From Myxococcus hansupus (GTDB taxonomy: Bacteria > Myxococcota > Myxococcia > Myxococcales > Myxococcaceae): DNA of 64,000 bases. The stretch lies in assembly GCF_000280925.3 (NCBI RefSeq), contig NZ_CP012109.1, positions 7,460,501 through 7,524,500 of the forward strand, read 5' to 3'. The position numbers were made by a program, and so were the translations under genes. Every line of letters starts with the position of its first letter. Position 1 is the stretch's first letter. The notes beneath the pieces were generated by a model. That model searched no databases. It was not told where the DNA came from and saw nothing but the letters and a program-made list of their open reading frames with translations. Shown here in pieces: positions 49,727-57,483 of this stretch.

Positions 49727-50725
49727 ATGACACTTCGAACGAGGGTGAAATTGATGTCGGCGGTGGCGCAGCGGCGCGGAACCTTGCGACGCGCGTTCGA
49801 CCTGCTCCAAGGCAACACCCTGGGAGGCGTGCGCCTGCGCGCGCACCGTCCTCCCGCGGGTGAGGCGGAGCGGCTCGAGGAGACGGTGCGCGAGCGGACC
49901 GCCGCGCTGGAGGCGGCCAACATCAAGCTGTCGCGCAGCCTGGAGCAGCTCCGGGCCACGCAGGCGCAGCTCCTGTTCGCGGACCGGTTGATTGCGCTGG
50001 GCCGTATCGCCGCGGGCGTGGGCCACGAAATCAACAACCCGCTGGCCTTCATCCTCAGCAACCTCGAATACATCCACCAGGAGCTCCAGCAGAAGGAGCA
50101 CCTGTCCGAGCAGGAGCGTCAGGAAGTGCTGGAGGCGCTGGCCGAGACGCGCGACGGCGCCGAGCGCATCCGGCTCATCGTGCGTGACTTGCAGACGCTG
50201 TCACGCGCGGAGGACGTGGGCACGGGCCCGTCGGACCTGGCGTCGGTGGTGCGCACGGCGGCGAAGATGGCCATGCACGAGCTGCGGCACCGCGCCCGGC
50301 TGGTGGTGGAGTGCGAGGGCCTGCCGCCCGTCCAGGGCAACGGCGCGCGGCTGGGGCAGGTGTTCCTCAACCTGCTGCTCAACGCGGCGCAGTCCATTGT
50401 CCCCGGCGCGGTGGAGAAGAACGAGGTCCACATCGTCGCCCGCGAGGCCAAGTCCGGCCGCGTGGCGGTGGAGGTGCGGGACACCGGCTGCGGCATCTCG
50501 CCGGAGCACCGCGAGCGCATCTTCGACCCGTTCTTCACCACCAAGCCCCTGGGCGTGGGCACGGGGCTGGGGCTGGCGGTGTGCCATGGCATCGTGACCT
50601 CGCTGGGCGGCACCCTCACGGTGGAGAGCGCGCCGGAGCGCGGCAGCATCTTCCGCGTCACGTTGCCCGTGGCCGGCGCCTTCGCCCAGGCGCCGCGCTC
50701 GCAGCCGGCGGACGTCGCGGCCTGA
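49727..50725 (+). CDS. Soluble sensor histidine kinase
   Basis: 332 residues from ATG 49727. A basic N terminus and a coiled coil (AERLEETVRERTAALEAANIKLSRSLEQL) lead to HisKA with His100 (GVGHEINNPLAF). HATPase_c follows (NLLLNAAQSIV, DTGCGISPEHRERI, FTTKPLGVGTGLGLAV). No membrane helix or input domain is visible before the coiled coil, so the signal may come from a partner. No response regulator adjoins. The frame is open back to 49502 without sensible content. The last 68 bases overlap the 3' end of the cysteine dioxygenase gene on the other strand. Confidence 0.88.
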   Translation: MTLRTRVKLMSAVAQRRGTLRRAFDLLQGNTLGGVRLRAHRPPAGEAERLEETVRERTAALEAANIKLSRSLEQLRATQAQLLFADRLIALGRIAAGVGHEINNPLAFILSNLEYIHQELQQKEHLSEQERQEVLEALAETRDGAERIRLIVRDLQTLSRAEDVGTGPSDLASVVRTAAKMAMHELRHRARLVVECEGLPPVQGNGARLGQVFLNLLLNAAQSIVPGAVEKNEVHIVAREAKSGRVAVEVRDTGCGISPEHRERIFDPFFTTKPLGVGTGLGLAVCHGIVTSLGGTLTVESAPERGSIFRVTLPVAGAFAQAPRSQPADVAA

Positions 50726-51242
50726 GGCGCTCCGGCGATTGCGCCGGCTCGTACTGCGTCATCCCCTGCATCGGCGGCGCGTAGAGGTGCAGCGACACGG
50801 CGCCGTGGCGGGACGCATTGTCGATGCGGTGGATGGTGTCCGGGAACTCGACGAGGACATCCCCCTCCTCCGCGCGCACGGCCGTCTCCGGGGCCAACCG
50901 GTCCCCCGCCCAGGCGTAGCGCGTCTCCCGAAGCGCGCCCTGCACCAGCCAGGACACGCCACCGGAGCCGCCATGGTCGTGCACGTGCGAAGCCTGGCCG
51001 GGGAGCCATGAAACGAGCAGCAGCTCACACGCGGGCGTCCGGGCCACGGTGCGCCGCGTGTAACCCGCCGCGTCGAAGTGCACCAGCTCCCGCAGCAGCC
51101 CCCAATCCACCCTGCTGGAGCGCAGCCGTTCCACCAGCCACGCCACGGATGGAATCTCCTCGGGCCGCTCGGGGAGCTGCCAGCCGAGCAGCGCGTTGGC
51201 CATGGAATGCAGCTCACGCTCGGTGATGACGGACTCGCGCAT
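50658..51242 (-). CDS. Cysteine dioxygenase family protein
   Basis: 194 residues from ATG 51242, where a GGAGG ribosome site lies five bases upstream. The cupin core has HVHDHGGSGGVSW (metal-binding His-x-His) and a distal His in DTIHRIDN. ELLLVSWLPGQASHVHDHG matches bacterial cysteine dioxygenases, which oxidise cysteine to cysteine sulfinate with Fe(II). The C-terminal tail (RLRPRRPPAASAAPGRRRRPRAT) is disordered and overlaps the histidine kinase gene on the other strand, so the true stop may be functional only as an extension. Divergent from the FAD protein. Confidence 0.88.
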   Translation of the reverse strand: MRESVITERELHSMANALLGWQLPERPEEIPSVAWLVERLRSSRVDWGLLRELVHFDAAGYTRRTVARTPACELLLVSWLPGQASHVHDHGGSGGVSWLVQGALRETRYAWAGDRLAPETAVRAEEGDVLVEFPDTIHRIDNASRHGAVSLHLYAPPMQGMTQYEPAQSPERLRPRRPPAASAAPGRRRRPRAT

Positions 51243-51386
51243 GATGACCTCCCGCGTGTGGGTTGGAGTGTGAACACCCCACAACACCCTGCCCAGGGAG
51301 GCGGGGCAGGCATGCAGGCCCGGCGCCTGGACACCTGAACGCCGCGGGAGGATGCCAGCGAGCGTGGCAGGACCTACGATTGCGGC

Positions 51387-52895
51387 GTGCGAGCACAGGG
51401 GTGTTGGGATGTGGCCATCGTGGGAGGAGGTGCCAGTGGCACGCTGCTGGCAGCGAACCTCCTGAGGGACGCGCGCGCGCCGCTTCGCGTGGCCTTGGTG
51501 GAGCGGAGCGGGCGGGCCGGCCTGGGGCTGGCGTATTCGACGACGAGCCCGTGTCATCTGCTGAACGTGCCCGCCGCGAAGATGGGCGCCTACGCGGACG
51601 ACCCGGAGCACTTCCTGCGCTGGGCGCGCCGCGAGCAGCCGGGGACGCCGCCCGGTGCCTTCATCGCCCGCCAGCGCTACGGACGCTACCTGGAGTCGGT
51701 GCTGCGCGAGGCGCGCGCCAACGCGGCCCCGGGCGTCCATCTGGACGTCGTGACCAGCGAAGTCGCCGCGGTGGAAGAGACGAGCGACGCCGTGCGGCTC
51801 GTGCTGGCGGATGGGACGTGGCTGGAGGCCAGGACGGCGGTGCTGGCCCTGGGCAACGCCCTGCCCTCCAACCTGCGCGTGTCCGACGGCGGGCTGTACG
51901 TCAGCCGCCGCTACCACCGCTCCCCCTGGGCGCCGGACGCGCTCCGAGGCGTGGCGGCCCGGGATGACGTGCTGCTCATCGGCACGGGGCTCACCATGGT
52001 GGACACCGTGCTCTCGCTGATGGAGCAGGGCCACCAGGGACACATCCATGCGCTCTCCCGGCACGGCCTGCTGCCACACGTGCACCAGGAGGCGACCCGC
52101 TCGAGCTATGCGGCGCCGGGCATCCGGGACGCCCTGCGGGCCTTGCGGCAGGAGCTGCGGCGCGCGCGGCCGGAGACGGCGCACGCGAAGGAGCACCTGC
52201 CGTTGGCGGTGCGCATCCGTCCCGTCCTGCGCCTCGTGCGCCGGGAGGTGCGGCGCGCGGCGAAGGCGGGCGCGGACTGGCGCCAGGTGGTGGACGCGCT
52301 CCGGCCCGTGTCGGTGCCGCTCTGGCAGCGGCTGCCGGTGAACGAGCGGCGCCGCTTCCTCCGCCACCTGCGCGCCTACTGGGACGTGCACCGGCACCGG
52401 ATGGCGCCCAGCATCGGCGAGACGGTGGAGCGGCTGCGGCGCGAAGGGCAACTGACGCTTCACGCCGGGCACATCCGGAGCTTCGCGCTGGAGGACTCGG
52501 GCGTGGAGGTCCGCCTGCGTCCGCGCGGGCGCGGTGGCCAGGAGACGGCGCTGCACGTCCAACACGTCATCAACTGCACGGGCCCCGAGGGCGCGATGAC
52601 GCGGGGCCACCCGGTGCTCGGCGGACTGGTGGAGACCGGGCGCGTGAGCCCGGACGCGCTGGGCATGGGCCTGGCCGCGGACGAGGACGGCGCGCTGCTG
52701 GACATCCATGGGCATGCCGCCGGCCGGCTCTACACCCTGGGCCCGCCCAGGCGGGGCGAGCTGTGGGAGACGACGGCTGTCCCCGAGATTCGCGGCCACG
52801 CCCGGAACCTGGCGTGGCACCTGCTGCGGCGGGTGGAGGCTTCGCGCGCGCCGCGCGAGCCCCTGGCGTCCTCGGGCGTCCCGCTCGAAGGGTGA
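51387..52895 (+). CDS. FAD/NAD(P)-binding protein (NAD_binding_9 family)
   Basis: 502 residues from GTG 51387. The N-terminal dinucleotide fold shows DVAIVGGGASGTLLAANL, with LGLAYSTTSPCHLLNVPA typical of the family. A second nucleotide-binding region is DDVLLIGTGLTMVDTVLSL. A long Arg-rich helical middle (residues 250-330) and a final VINCTGPEG / LYTLGPPRRGELWETTAVPEI block close it. Family members are flavin-dependent oxidoreductases or monooxygenases of unknown substrate. It is divergent from the cysteine dioxygenase gene, with 144 bases between the starts. Confidence 0.85.
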   Translation: MRAQGCWDVAIVGGGASGTLLAANLLRDARAPLRVALVERSGRAGLGLAYSTTSPCHLLNVPAAKMGAYADDPEHFLRWARREQPGTPPGAFIARQRYGRYLESVLREARANAAPGVHLDVVTSEVAAVEETSDAVRLVLADGTWLEARTAVLALGNALPSNLRVSDGGLYVSRRYHRSPWAPDALRGVAARDDVLLIGTGLTMVDTVLSLMEQGHQGHIHALSRHGLLPHVHQEATRSSYAAPGIRDALRALRQELRRARPETAHAKEHLPLAVRIRPVLRLVRREVRRAAKAGADWRQVVDALRPVSVPLWQRLPVNERRRFLRHLRAYWDVHRHRMAPSIGETVERLRREGQLTLHAGHIRSFALEDSGVEVRLRPRGRGGQETALHVQHVINCTGPEGAMTRGHPVLGGLVETGRVSPDALGMGLAADEDGALLDIHGHAAGRLYTLGPPRRGELWETTAVPEIRGHARNLAWHLLRRVEASRAPREPLASSGVPLEG

Positions 52896-52905
52896 GGCGC
52901 GCGGG

Positions 52906-53691
52906 CTACTCGGCGGACGCCGCCACGATGCCCAGCCCTTCCACCGTGAGCTGCACCCGGTCTCCCGGGCGCAGCATGTGCGCGGCGGTGGCGGCGCCCG
53001 CGAGCACGATGCTCCCCGCGGGCAGCACCTGGCCACGCTGCGCGAGCAGCTCGCAGAGCTGGATGATGGAGATGACCGGGTCCCCGGAGATGGCGTCCGA
53101 GCGCGCGGACTGAACGGACTCGCCGTTCACCGTCATGGTCATCTCCAGCCGCGTGAGGTCCATCGCGCGGGGGGGATGCTCGGTGGTGCCCAGCACGAAC
53201 AGCGACGACGACGCGTTGTCCGCCACCACGTCCGGCAGGGAGAAGTATTTGAAGTCGCGGTAGCGCGAGTCGAGGATTTCCATGGCCGCGAACACGGACT
53301 CACAGGCATCCAGCGCCTCGTCGCGCGTCACGGTGCCGCGCAGCTCCCGGCCGATGCGGAAGGCAATCTCCGGCTCGATTTTCGGGTGCACGCCCTGCGA
53401 GAGCTGAATCACCCCGCCCGCGGGCACCTGCATCCGGTCCGTGAGCACGCCGTACACGGGCGAGTCCAGGTTCATCTGCTTGCGCTTGGCCTCGGAGGTG
53501 AGCCCCATCTTCAGGCCCACCACGCGCTCGCCGTGGGACTGGCGCAGCCGGATGCCGGCCTCCTGGATGGCGTAGGCATCCGGCACGCTCAGCGCGGCGT
53601 GCTCACGCGTGAGCGGGGCCACCTCGCGGCGCTCCAACCTCGCCGAGTCCAGTGTGTGTGCCAGTGCCTCGTGGTCCACGGTCGCGGTCAT
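52906..53691 (-). CDS. 2-oxo-3-hexenedioate decarboxylase / 2-keto-4-pentenoate hydratase family enzyme
   Basis: 261 residues from ATG 53691, of the fumarylacetoacetate hydrolase-like hydratase/decarboxylase family: VGLKMGLTSEAKRKQM, HPKIEPEIAFRIGREL with the metal-binding E-x-E, VFAAMEILDSRYRDFKY, VLAGAATAAHMLRPGD. It either decarboxylates 4-oxalocrotonate to 2-oxopent-4-enoate or hydrates that product. Together with the kynurenine operon at 57484 onward, a role in the lower 2-aminomuconate route is likely. The frame reaches 53781 but ATG 53691 fits family N termini. It is separated from the main operon by three genes and lies on the other strand. Decarboxylase versus hydratase is unresolved. 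Confidence 0.85.
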   Translation of the reverse strand: MTATVDHEALAHTLDSARLERREVAPLTREHAALSVPDAYAIQEAGIRLRQSHGERVVGLKMGLTSEAKRKQMNLDSPVYGVLTDRMQVPAGGVIQLSQGVHPKIEPEIAFRIGRELRGTVTRDEALDACESVFAAMEILDSRYRDFKYFSLPDVVADNASSSLFVLGTTEHPPRAMDLTRLEMTMTVNGESVQSARSDAISGDPVISIIQLCELLAQRGQVLPAGSIVLAGAATAAHMLRPGDRVQLTVEGLGIVAASAE

Positions 53692-53893
53692 CCCCTGCCC
53701 TCGTTCGTCGTTCCCGGCCACGCCTTCATGGCGCACCGCCCGGATGGTGGCGCGGAGCTTCCGGTACACCCACATGGCCACGCAAGCGTCGCGAGCACGC
53801 GGGTGTCACGAGCGGACGCTGGCCTTCCAGGGTGTGGGTGCTGCATAACGCGGGGACCCAGGCCGGGTGGGATTCTCCGAAGGAGCCCTTTTC

Positions 53894-54502
53894 ATGCGAC
53901 ACCCCAGCATCATCGCGGCGCTGCTCTTCACCGCCACGGCGGCCAGCGCCCAGGAATACGACGAGCACGTTCACGACGGCTTCTACCTGCGCCTGCAGGT
54001 GGGCGGCGGCTATCTGCGCGCGAAGGCGACGGATGCCATCCCCCAGTACACGGTGAAGGGCGCCGGCGCGAACATCAACGCCGAGGTCGGCTTCGCGCTG
54101 GTCAACAACTTCATCCTCCACGCGAAGTTCTACGGCGCGTCCACGCCGAACCCGAGCATGCAGATTGGGGACCTCACCATCGAGGGACAGGACGAGGACC
54201 GGAGCCAGAACTACGGCGCCGTGGGCCTGGGCATCACCTATTACATCATGCCCGCCAACGTCTACCTGTCCGGCGCGGTGACCTACACCCAGCTCTCCGT
54301 CTCCCGCCGGAACGAGAAGGTGGCGGAGTCGGACATCGGCGGTGGCCTGCACCTGGGCATCGGCAAGGAGTGGTGGGTGAGCAAGAACTGGGGCCTGGGC
54401 GTGGGCGCCGAGCTGGCCATGGGCCGCATCCGCAACGAGTTCGACCGCGAGAGCTGGAACGTCGCCAACTTCTCGGTCGTCCTGTCCGCGACCTACAACT
54501 GA
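53894..54502 (+). CDS. Outer-membrane beta-barrel protein, putative
   Basis: 202 residues from ATG 53894, chosen because AAGGAG lies eight bases upstream and a clean signal peptide (MRHPSIIAALLFTATAASA) begins there. The mature protein consists of alternating amphipathic strands (GFYLRLQVGGGYLRA, GAGANINAEVGFAL, NYGAVGLGITYYI, VYLSGAVTYTQLSVS, GGGLHLGIGKEW, FSVVLSATYN) and ends in an aromatic residue followed by Asn. That matches an 8-strand outer-membrane barrel. No specific family or ligand is recognised. Confidence 0.8.
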   Translation: MRHPSIIAALLFTATAASAQEYDEHVHDGFYLRLQVGGGYLRAKATDAIPQYTVKGAGANINAEVGFALVNNFILHAKFYGASTPNPSMQIGDLTIEGQDEDRSQNYGAVGLGITYYIMPANVYLSGAVTYTQLSVSRRNEKVAESDIGGGLHLGIGKEWWVSKNWGLGVGAELAMGRIRNEFDRESWNVANFSVVLSATYN

Positions 54503-54523
54503 GCCGCGCCGCGCCCGCCAGCC

Positions 54524-55306
54524 TCAGCCCTGCCGGTTGAGGCTGGCCGCGAGCGCGCGCACCGCCACGCGCGGGCTGAAGCGCACGCCCACCGTCCCCA
54601 CCCAGTTGAGCAGGCCGTGGATGGCCAGCACCCGGCCGCGCATCATCATCGCGTAGGCATGGGCGGCCACCGCCTCCGCCGTCGCCACGCCCGTGCGCTG
54701 GAACAGGCGCGTCTTGCCGTTGCCCGCGCGCTGGGTGAACTCCGTGTGCGTGGGGCCCGGGCAGTGGCACGTCACCGTCACGCCCGTGCCCTTGAGTTCG
54801 TGGGCCAGCGCCTCCGACAGGGACACCACGAAGGCCTTGGTCGCGAAGTATGTCGCCATGTACGGCCCGGGCTGGAAACCCGCCGTGGAGGCGACGTTGA
54901 GGATGCGCCCGGCACCGCGCTCCCGCATGGGCCGCGCGAACAGGTGGGACAGCTTCAAGAGCGCGGTGCAGTTGACCGCCACCATCTCCGCCTCGCTCGC
55001 CAGCACCTGCTCCAGGAACGGACCACACGAGCCGAAGCCCGCGTTGTTCACCAGGAAGTCCACCGTCAGTCCGCGCGCGCGCACGGACTCGAAGAGCTGC
55101 TCGGGCGCGTCCGGTTGAGACAGGTCCGAGGGGAAGACGTGCGCCTTCACACCGTGCGCCTGCTCCAGCTTCGCGGCCAGTGCCTCCAGCCGCGCGGCGC
55201 TCCGGGCGACCAGGACGACGTCGTGGCCATCCCGCGCGAAGCGATGCGCGAACTGCTCTCCCAATCCCGCCGAGGCTCCGGTGATGAGCGCCACTTTCCG
55301 CGACAT
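54524..55306 (-). CDS. Short-chain dehydrogenase/reductase
   Basis: 260 residues of the classical SDR fold. Cofactor motif TGASAGLG at the N terminus, NNAG in FLVNNAGFGSCG, catalytic Ser in LNVASTAG and Tyr/Lys in YFATK. The Arg in VARSAARL after strand 2 suggests NADPH. It resembles the DltE/YqjQ group of SDRs that reduce ketones of unknown identity. A separate transcription unit, convergent with the beta-barrel gene and divergent from the 55654 gene. Confidence 0.9.
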   Translation of the reverse strand: MSRKVALITGASAGLGEQFAHRFARDGHDVVLVARSAARLEALAAKLEQAHGVKAHVFPSDLSQPDAPEQLFESVRARGLTVDFLVNNAGFGSCGPFLEQVLASEAEMVAVNCTALLKLSHLFARPMRERGAGRILNVASTAGFQPGPYMATYFATKAFVVSLSEALAHELKGTGVTVTCHCPGPTHTEFTQRAGNGKTRLFQRTGVATAEAVAAHAYAMMMRGRVLAIHGLLNWVGTVGVRFSPRVAVRALAASLNRQG

Positions 55307-55653
55307 GGTGTGTCCTCCAGGCCCCGCCTTATAGCCGAGCGGCCCGGGCGCGGCGGTCTCGTGAACATCCCTCGACAGGCAGGGCGGGCAGGCGGCCGAA
55401 TGGCGCGGGGACGCGCCGGCGACTTGCCACCGTCAACCAGGGTGGCGAGCTTTGACTTTCCACGGCCCGCGCCGCGAGGACACCCGGGGCCGGGACAGGA
55501 ACGAGAGCACGTCCCGTGAGCGCGCGGAGCCGGGGGCCGCTCGTGCTCGCGACGCGGCTGCCAGGGGCAGACGCGCTGGCCGTATCGAAACGAGGACACC
55601 CTCCCCACGGGCCGCTCGAGACACCCCAGGTGCGGCCCCCGAGCGAGCCTGTC
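55307..55653. other. 347-base divergent intergenic region
   Basis: Between the SDR and the M24-like gene. The frame of the M24-like protein continues upstream to GTG 55516, but the extra 46 residues are Arg/Pro-rich with no family similarity, so I treat it as non-coding. No hairpin or promoter stands out. Confidence 0.45.
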
Positions 55654-56724
55654 ATGAGCGAGCTGGAAACGAAGCTGTCCCTGCTGCGCGCCCACCTCGG
55701 GGACCTGGGGGCCATCCGCCTGCGGGGCGCGGACTGGTTCTCCTGGGCCACCTGCGGCGGCTCCAACGTGGTGCTGCTCGCGGAGGAGACCGGGGTGGCC
55801 GAGGTGCTCGTCACGCGCGAGGGCGCCTGGGCGCTCACGGACCGCATCGAAGCGGAGCGGCTGGAGAAGGAGGAGCTCCCTTCAGGGCTGCCCACCCAGG
55901 TGAACCCGTGGGAGGCCCCAGCCCAGCGCGAGGCGTGGGTCTCCGCGCGAGTCCAAGGCACCATCGCGTCGGACCGGCCCTCGCACGGAGAAGTGCCTCT
56001 GCCCGAGGCCCTGGTCCGCGCCCGGGCGTCGCTCCTGCCACGGGAGTTGGAGCGCTACCGCGCGCTCGGCAAGGACACCGCGGAGGCGGTGACGGAGGTG
56101 CTGCTCGCGGCCACGCCGGAGTGGACGGGCTTCGAGCTGGCGGGGGCGGGCGCGGAGGCGCTCTGGACACGCGGCATCCAGCCGGCCCTCACCCTGGTCG
56201 GAGACGAGCGTCGGCTGCCCCTCTACCGGCATGCCACCGCCTCACGGGAGCGGCTCGGCGCGCGGGCGATGATCGTCGTCTGTGGGAGGCGGCACGGCTT
56301 GTTCGCCAACCTCACCCGCTTCGTCTACTTCCGCGCGCCCTCCGCCAAGGAGCGCCGCCTCGCGACCGACGTCCTGCGCGTGGAGGCCGCGACCTTCACG
56401 GCCAGCCGGCCCGGGAACACGCTGGGACAGGTCTACTCGGCGCTCGCCCGCGCGTACGCGGACGCGGGCCACCCCGGCGCGGAGGTGCTCCACCACCAGG
56501 GCGGCCCCTGCGGCTATCTCTCCCGGGATGAGCTGGCGCGTCCCGGCATGACGGTGGCGCTGGCGCCTCACGGCGCGGTGGCGTGGAACCCTTCCCTGCC
56601 CGGAGCGAAGAGCGAGGACACCTGCGTGGTGTCTCCCGGCGGACTGGAGGTCCTGACGGTGGACCCGCGCTGGCCGACCGTGGAGGTCGAGGGGCGGCTC
56701 AGGCCCGACCTGCTCGTGCGCTAG
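55654..56724 (+). CDS. M24 (aminopeptidase P-like) protein with degenerate metal site
   Basis: 356 residues from ATG 55654. The N-terminal creatinase-like domain (RLRGADWFSWATCGGSNVVLLAEE) is followed by an M24 pita-bread domain. In active M24 enzymes the first metal ligands are two Asp in a D-x-G-x(4-6)-D-x-T pattern. Here the aligned block reads VVCGRRHGLFANLTRFVYF, with Cys and Asn where Asp is expected. HHQGGPCGY keeps a His and SEDTCVV keeps the penultimate Glu region. Catalysis as a dinuclear peptidase therefore looks lost. It may be a binding protein or use a different chemistry. Its 3' end is the first unit of a tandem repeat array. Confidence 0.75.
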   Translation: MSELETKLSLLRAHLGDLGAIRLRGADWFSWATCGGSNVVLLAEETGVAEVLVTREGAWALTDRIEAERLEKEELPSGLPTQVNPWEAPAQREAWVSARVQGTIASDRPSHGEVPLPEALVRARASLLPRELERYRALGKDTAEAVTEVLLAATPEWTGFELAGAGAEALWTRGIQPALTLVGDERRLPLYRHATASRERLGARAMIVVCGRRHGLFANLTRFVYFRAPSAKERRLATDVLRVEAATFTASRPGNTLGQVYSALARAYADAGHPGAEVLHHQGGPCGYLSRDELARPGMTVALAPHGAVAWNPSLPGAKSEDTCVVSPGGLEVLTVDPRWPTVEVEGRLRPDLLVR

Positions 56725-57190
56725 TTCGGTGCCGCGCCCCGCATGGCTGACCCGCTCGTGCGGTGCCGCACCGCCTCAGGCCCAACCGCTCGTGCGGTGC
56801 AGTGCCGCCGCATGGCTGACCCGCTCGTGCGGTGCCGCGCCGCCTCAGGCCCGACCGCTCGTGCGGTGCCGCGCCGCCTCAGGCCCGACCGCTCGTGCGG
56901 TGCCGTGCTGCCGCATGCCTGACCCGCTCGTGCGGTGCGGCGCCGCCTCAGGCCCGACCGCTCGTGCGGTGCCGCGCCGCCGCATGGCTGACCCGCTCGT
57001 GCGGTGCCGCGCCGCCTCAGGCCCGACCGCTCGTGCGGTGCCGAGCCGCCTCGGGCCCGACCGCTCGTGCGGTGCCGCACCGCCGCATGCCCGACCTGCT
57101 CGTGCGCTAGTCCAGTGCCGGGGCGCCGCAGGCCCCACCTGAGCATGCGCTAGTCCGGTGCCGTGCCGCCGCAGGCCCAACCTGCGCGTG
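56713..57190. repeat. 34/35-bp GC-rich tandem repeat array (minisatellite)
   Basis: Twelve copies of a core ctcgtgcg begin at 56713, 56754, 56789, 56824, 56858, 56892, 56927, 56961, 56995, 57029, 57063 and 57098, mostly 34 or 35 bp apart, with two degenerate copies to 57190. Units alternate between a tail like cgcctcaggcccgac and one like cgcatggctgac. Most contain the small palindrome ccgc-tcgt-gcgg. The first copy is the last codons and stop of the M24-like gene, and the copy at 57098 repeats that end (ctgctcgtgcgctag). Frames are open on both strands only because stop codons are rare at this composition; I do not call a protein. Confidence 0.9.
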
Positions 57191-57483
57191 CAGCGCAAAG
57201 CCGCCACGGACCGCCCCACGGACGTGCGGGCGTGACCAAGCCGCTGTGCGTCATGGCCGACAGTGAAGCCACGCTCCGCCGAGCGTCATGCGAGCAACAA
57301 GGCTGCCTTTTTCGCGTGCCCGTCGGCAGTAGACGGCGCCTGTGCGTGACGCTGGTGACATGAGGAGGGGCGGCGTACATTGCGCCGTCCCACCGGGGCG
57401 GCGCGGTCGCGCTTCCATGCGCGAGGCCGCCAAGCGGGTGTCCGTCGCCGCGCCGTGGGCAGACACAACCGGAGAGCGCGGCC
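57191..57483. other. Leader and promoter region of the kynurenine operon
   Basis: No gene is supported between the repeat array and the ATG at 57484. A weak sigma-70-like pair (ggtgac, 16 bases, tacatt near 57354-57381) is possible. GGAGAG at 57471-57476 is the ribosome site. No regulator gene adjoins. Confidence 0.4.

Noticed and set aside
51243..53036. Upstream extension of the cysteine dioxygenase frame to about 790 codons
   Set aside because: The added part is antisense to the FAD-protein gene, and a good ribosome site and family N terminus are at 51242.
53840..53870. A third-party sigma-54 promoter before the beta-barrel gene (GG-N10-GC around 53830-53846)
   Set aside because: Only the GG and GC spacing fits; the TGGCA and TTGC context is missing.
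56721..57146. Repeat proteins encoded by the minisatellite (both strands)
   Set aside because: Frames are open on both strands, the period is not a multiple of three so the peptide is not a true repeat protein, and no start signals are evident.
56713..57190. CRISPR array
   Set aside because: Units are contiguous 34/35-bp tandem copies with no unique spacers of constant length between constant repeats, and no cas genes are present.
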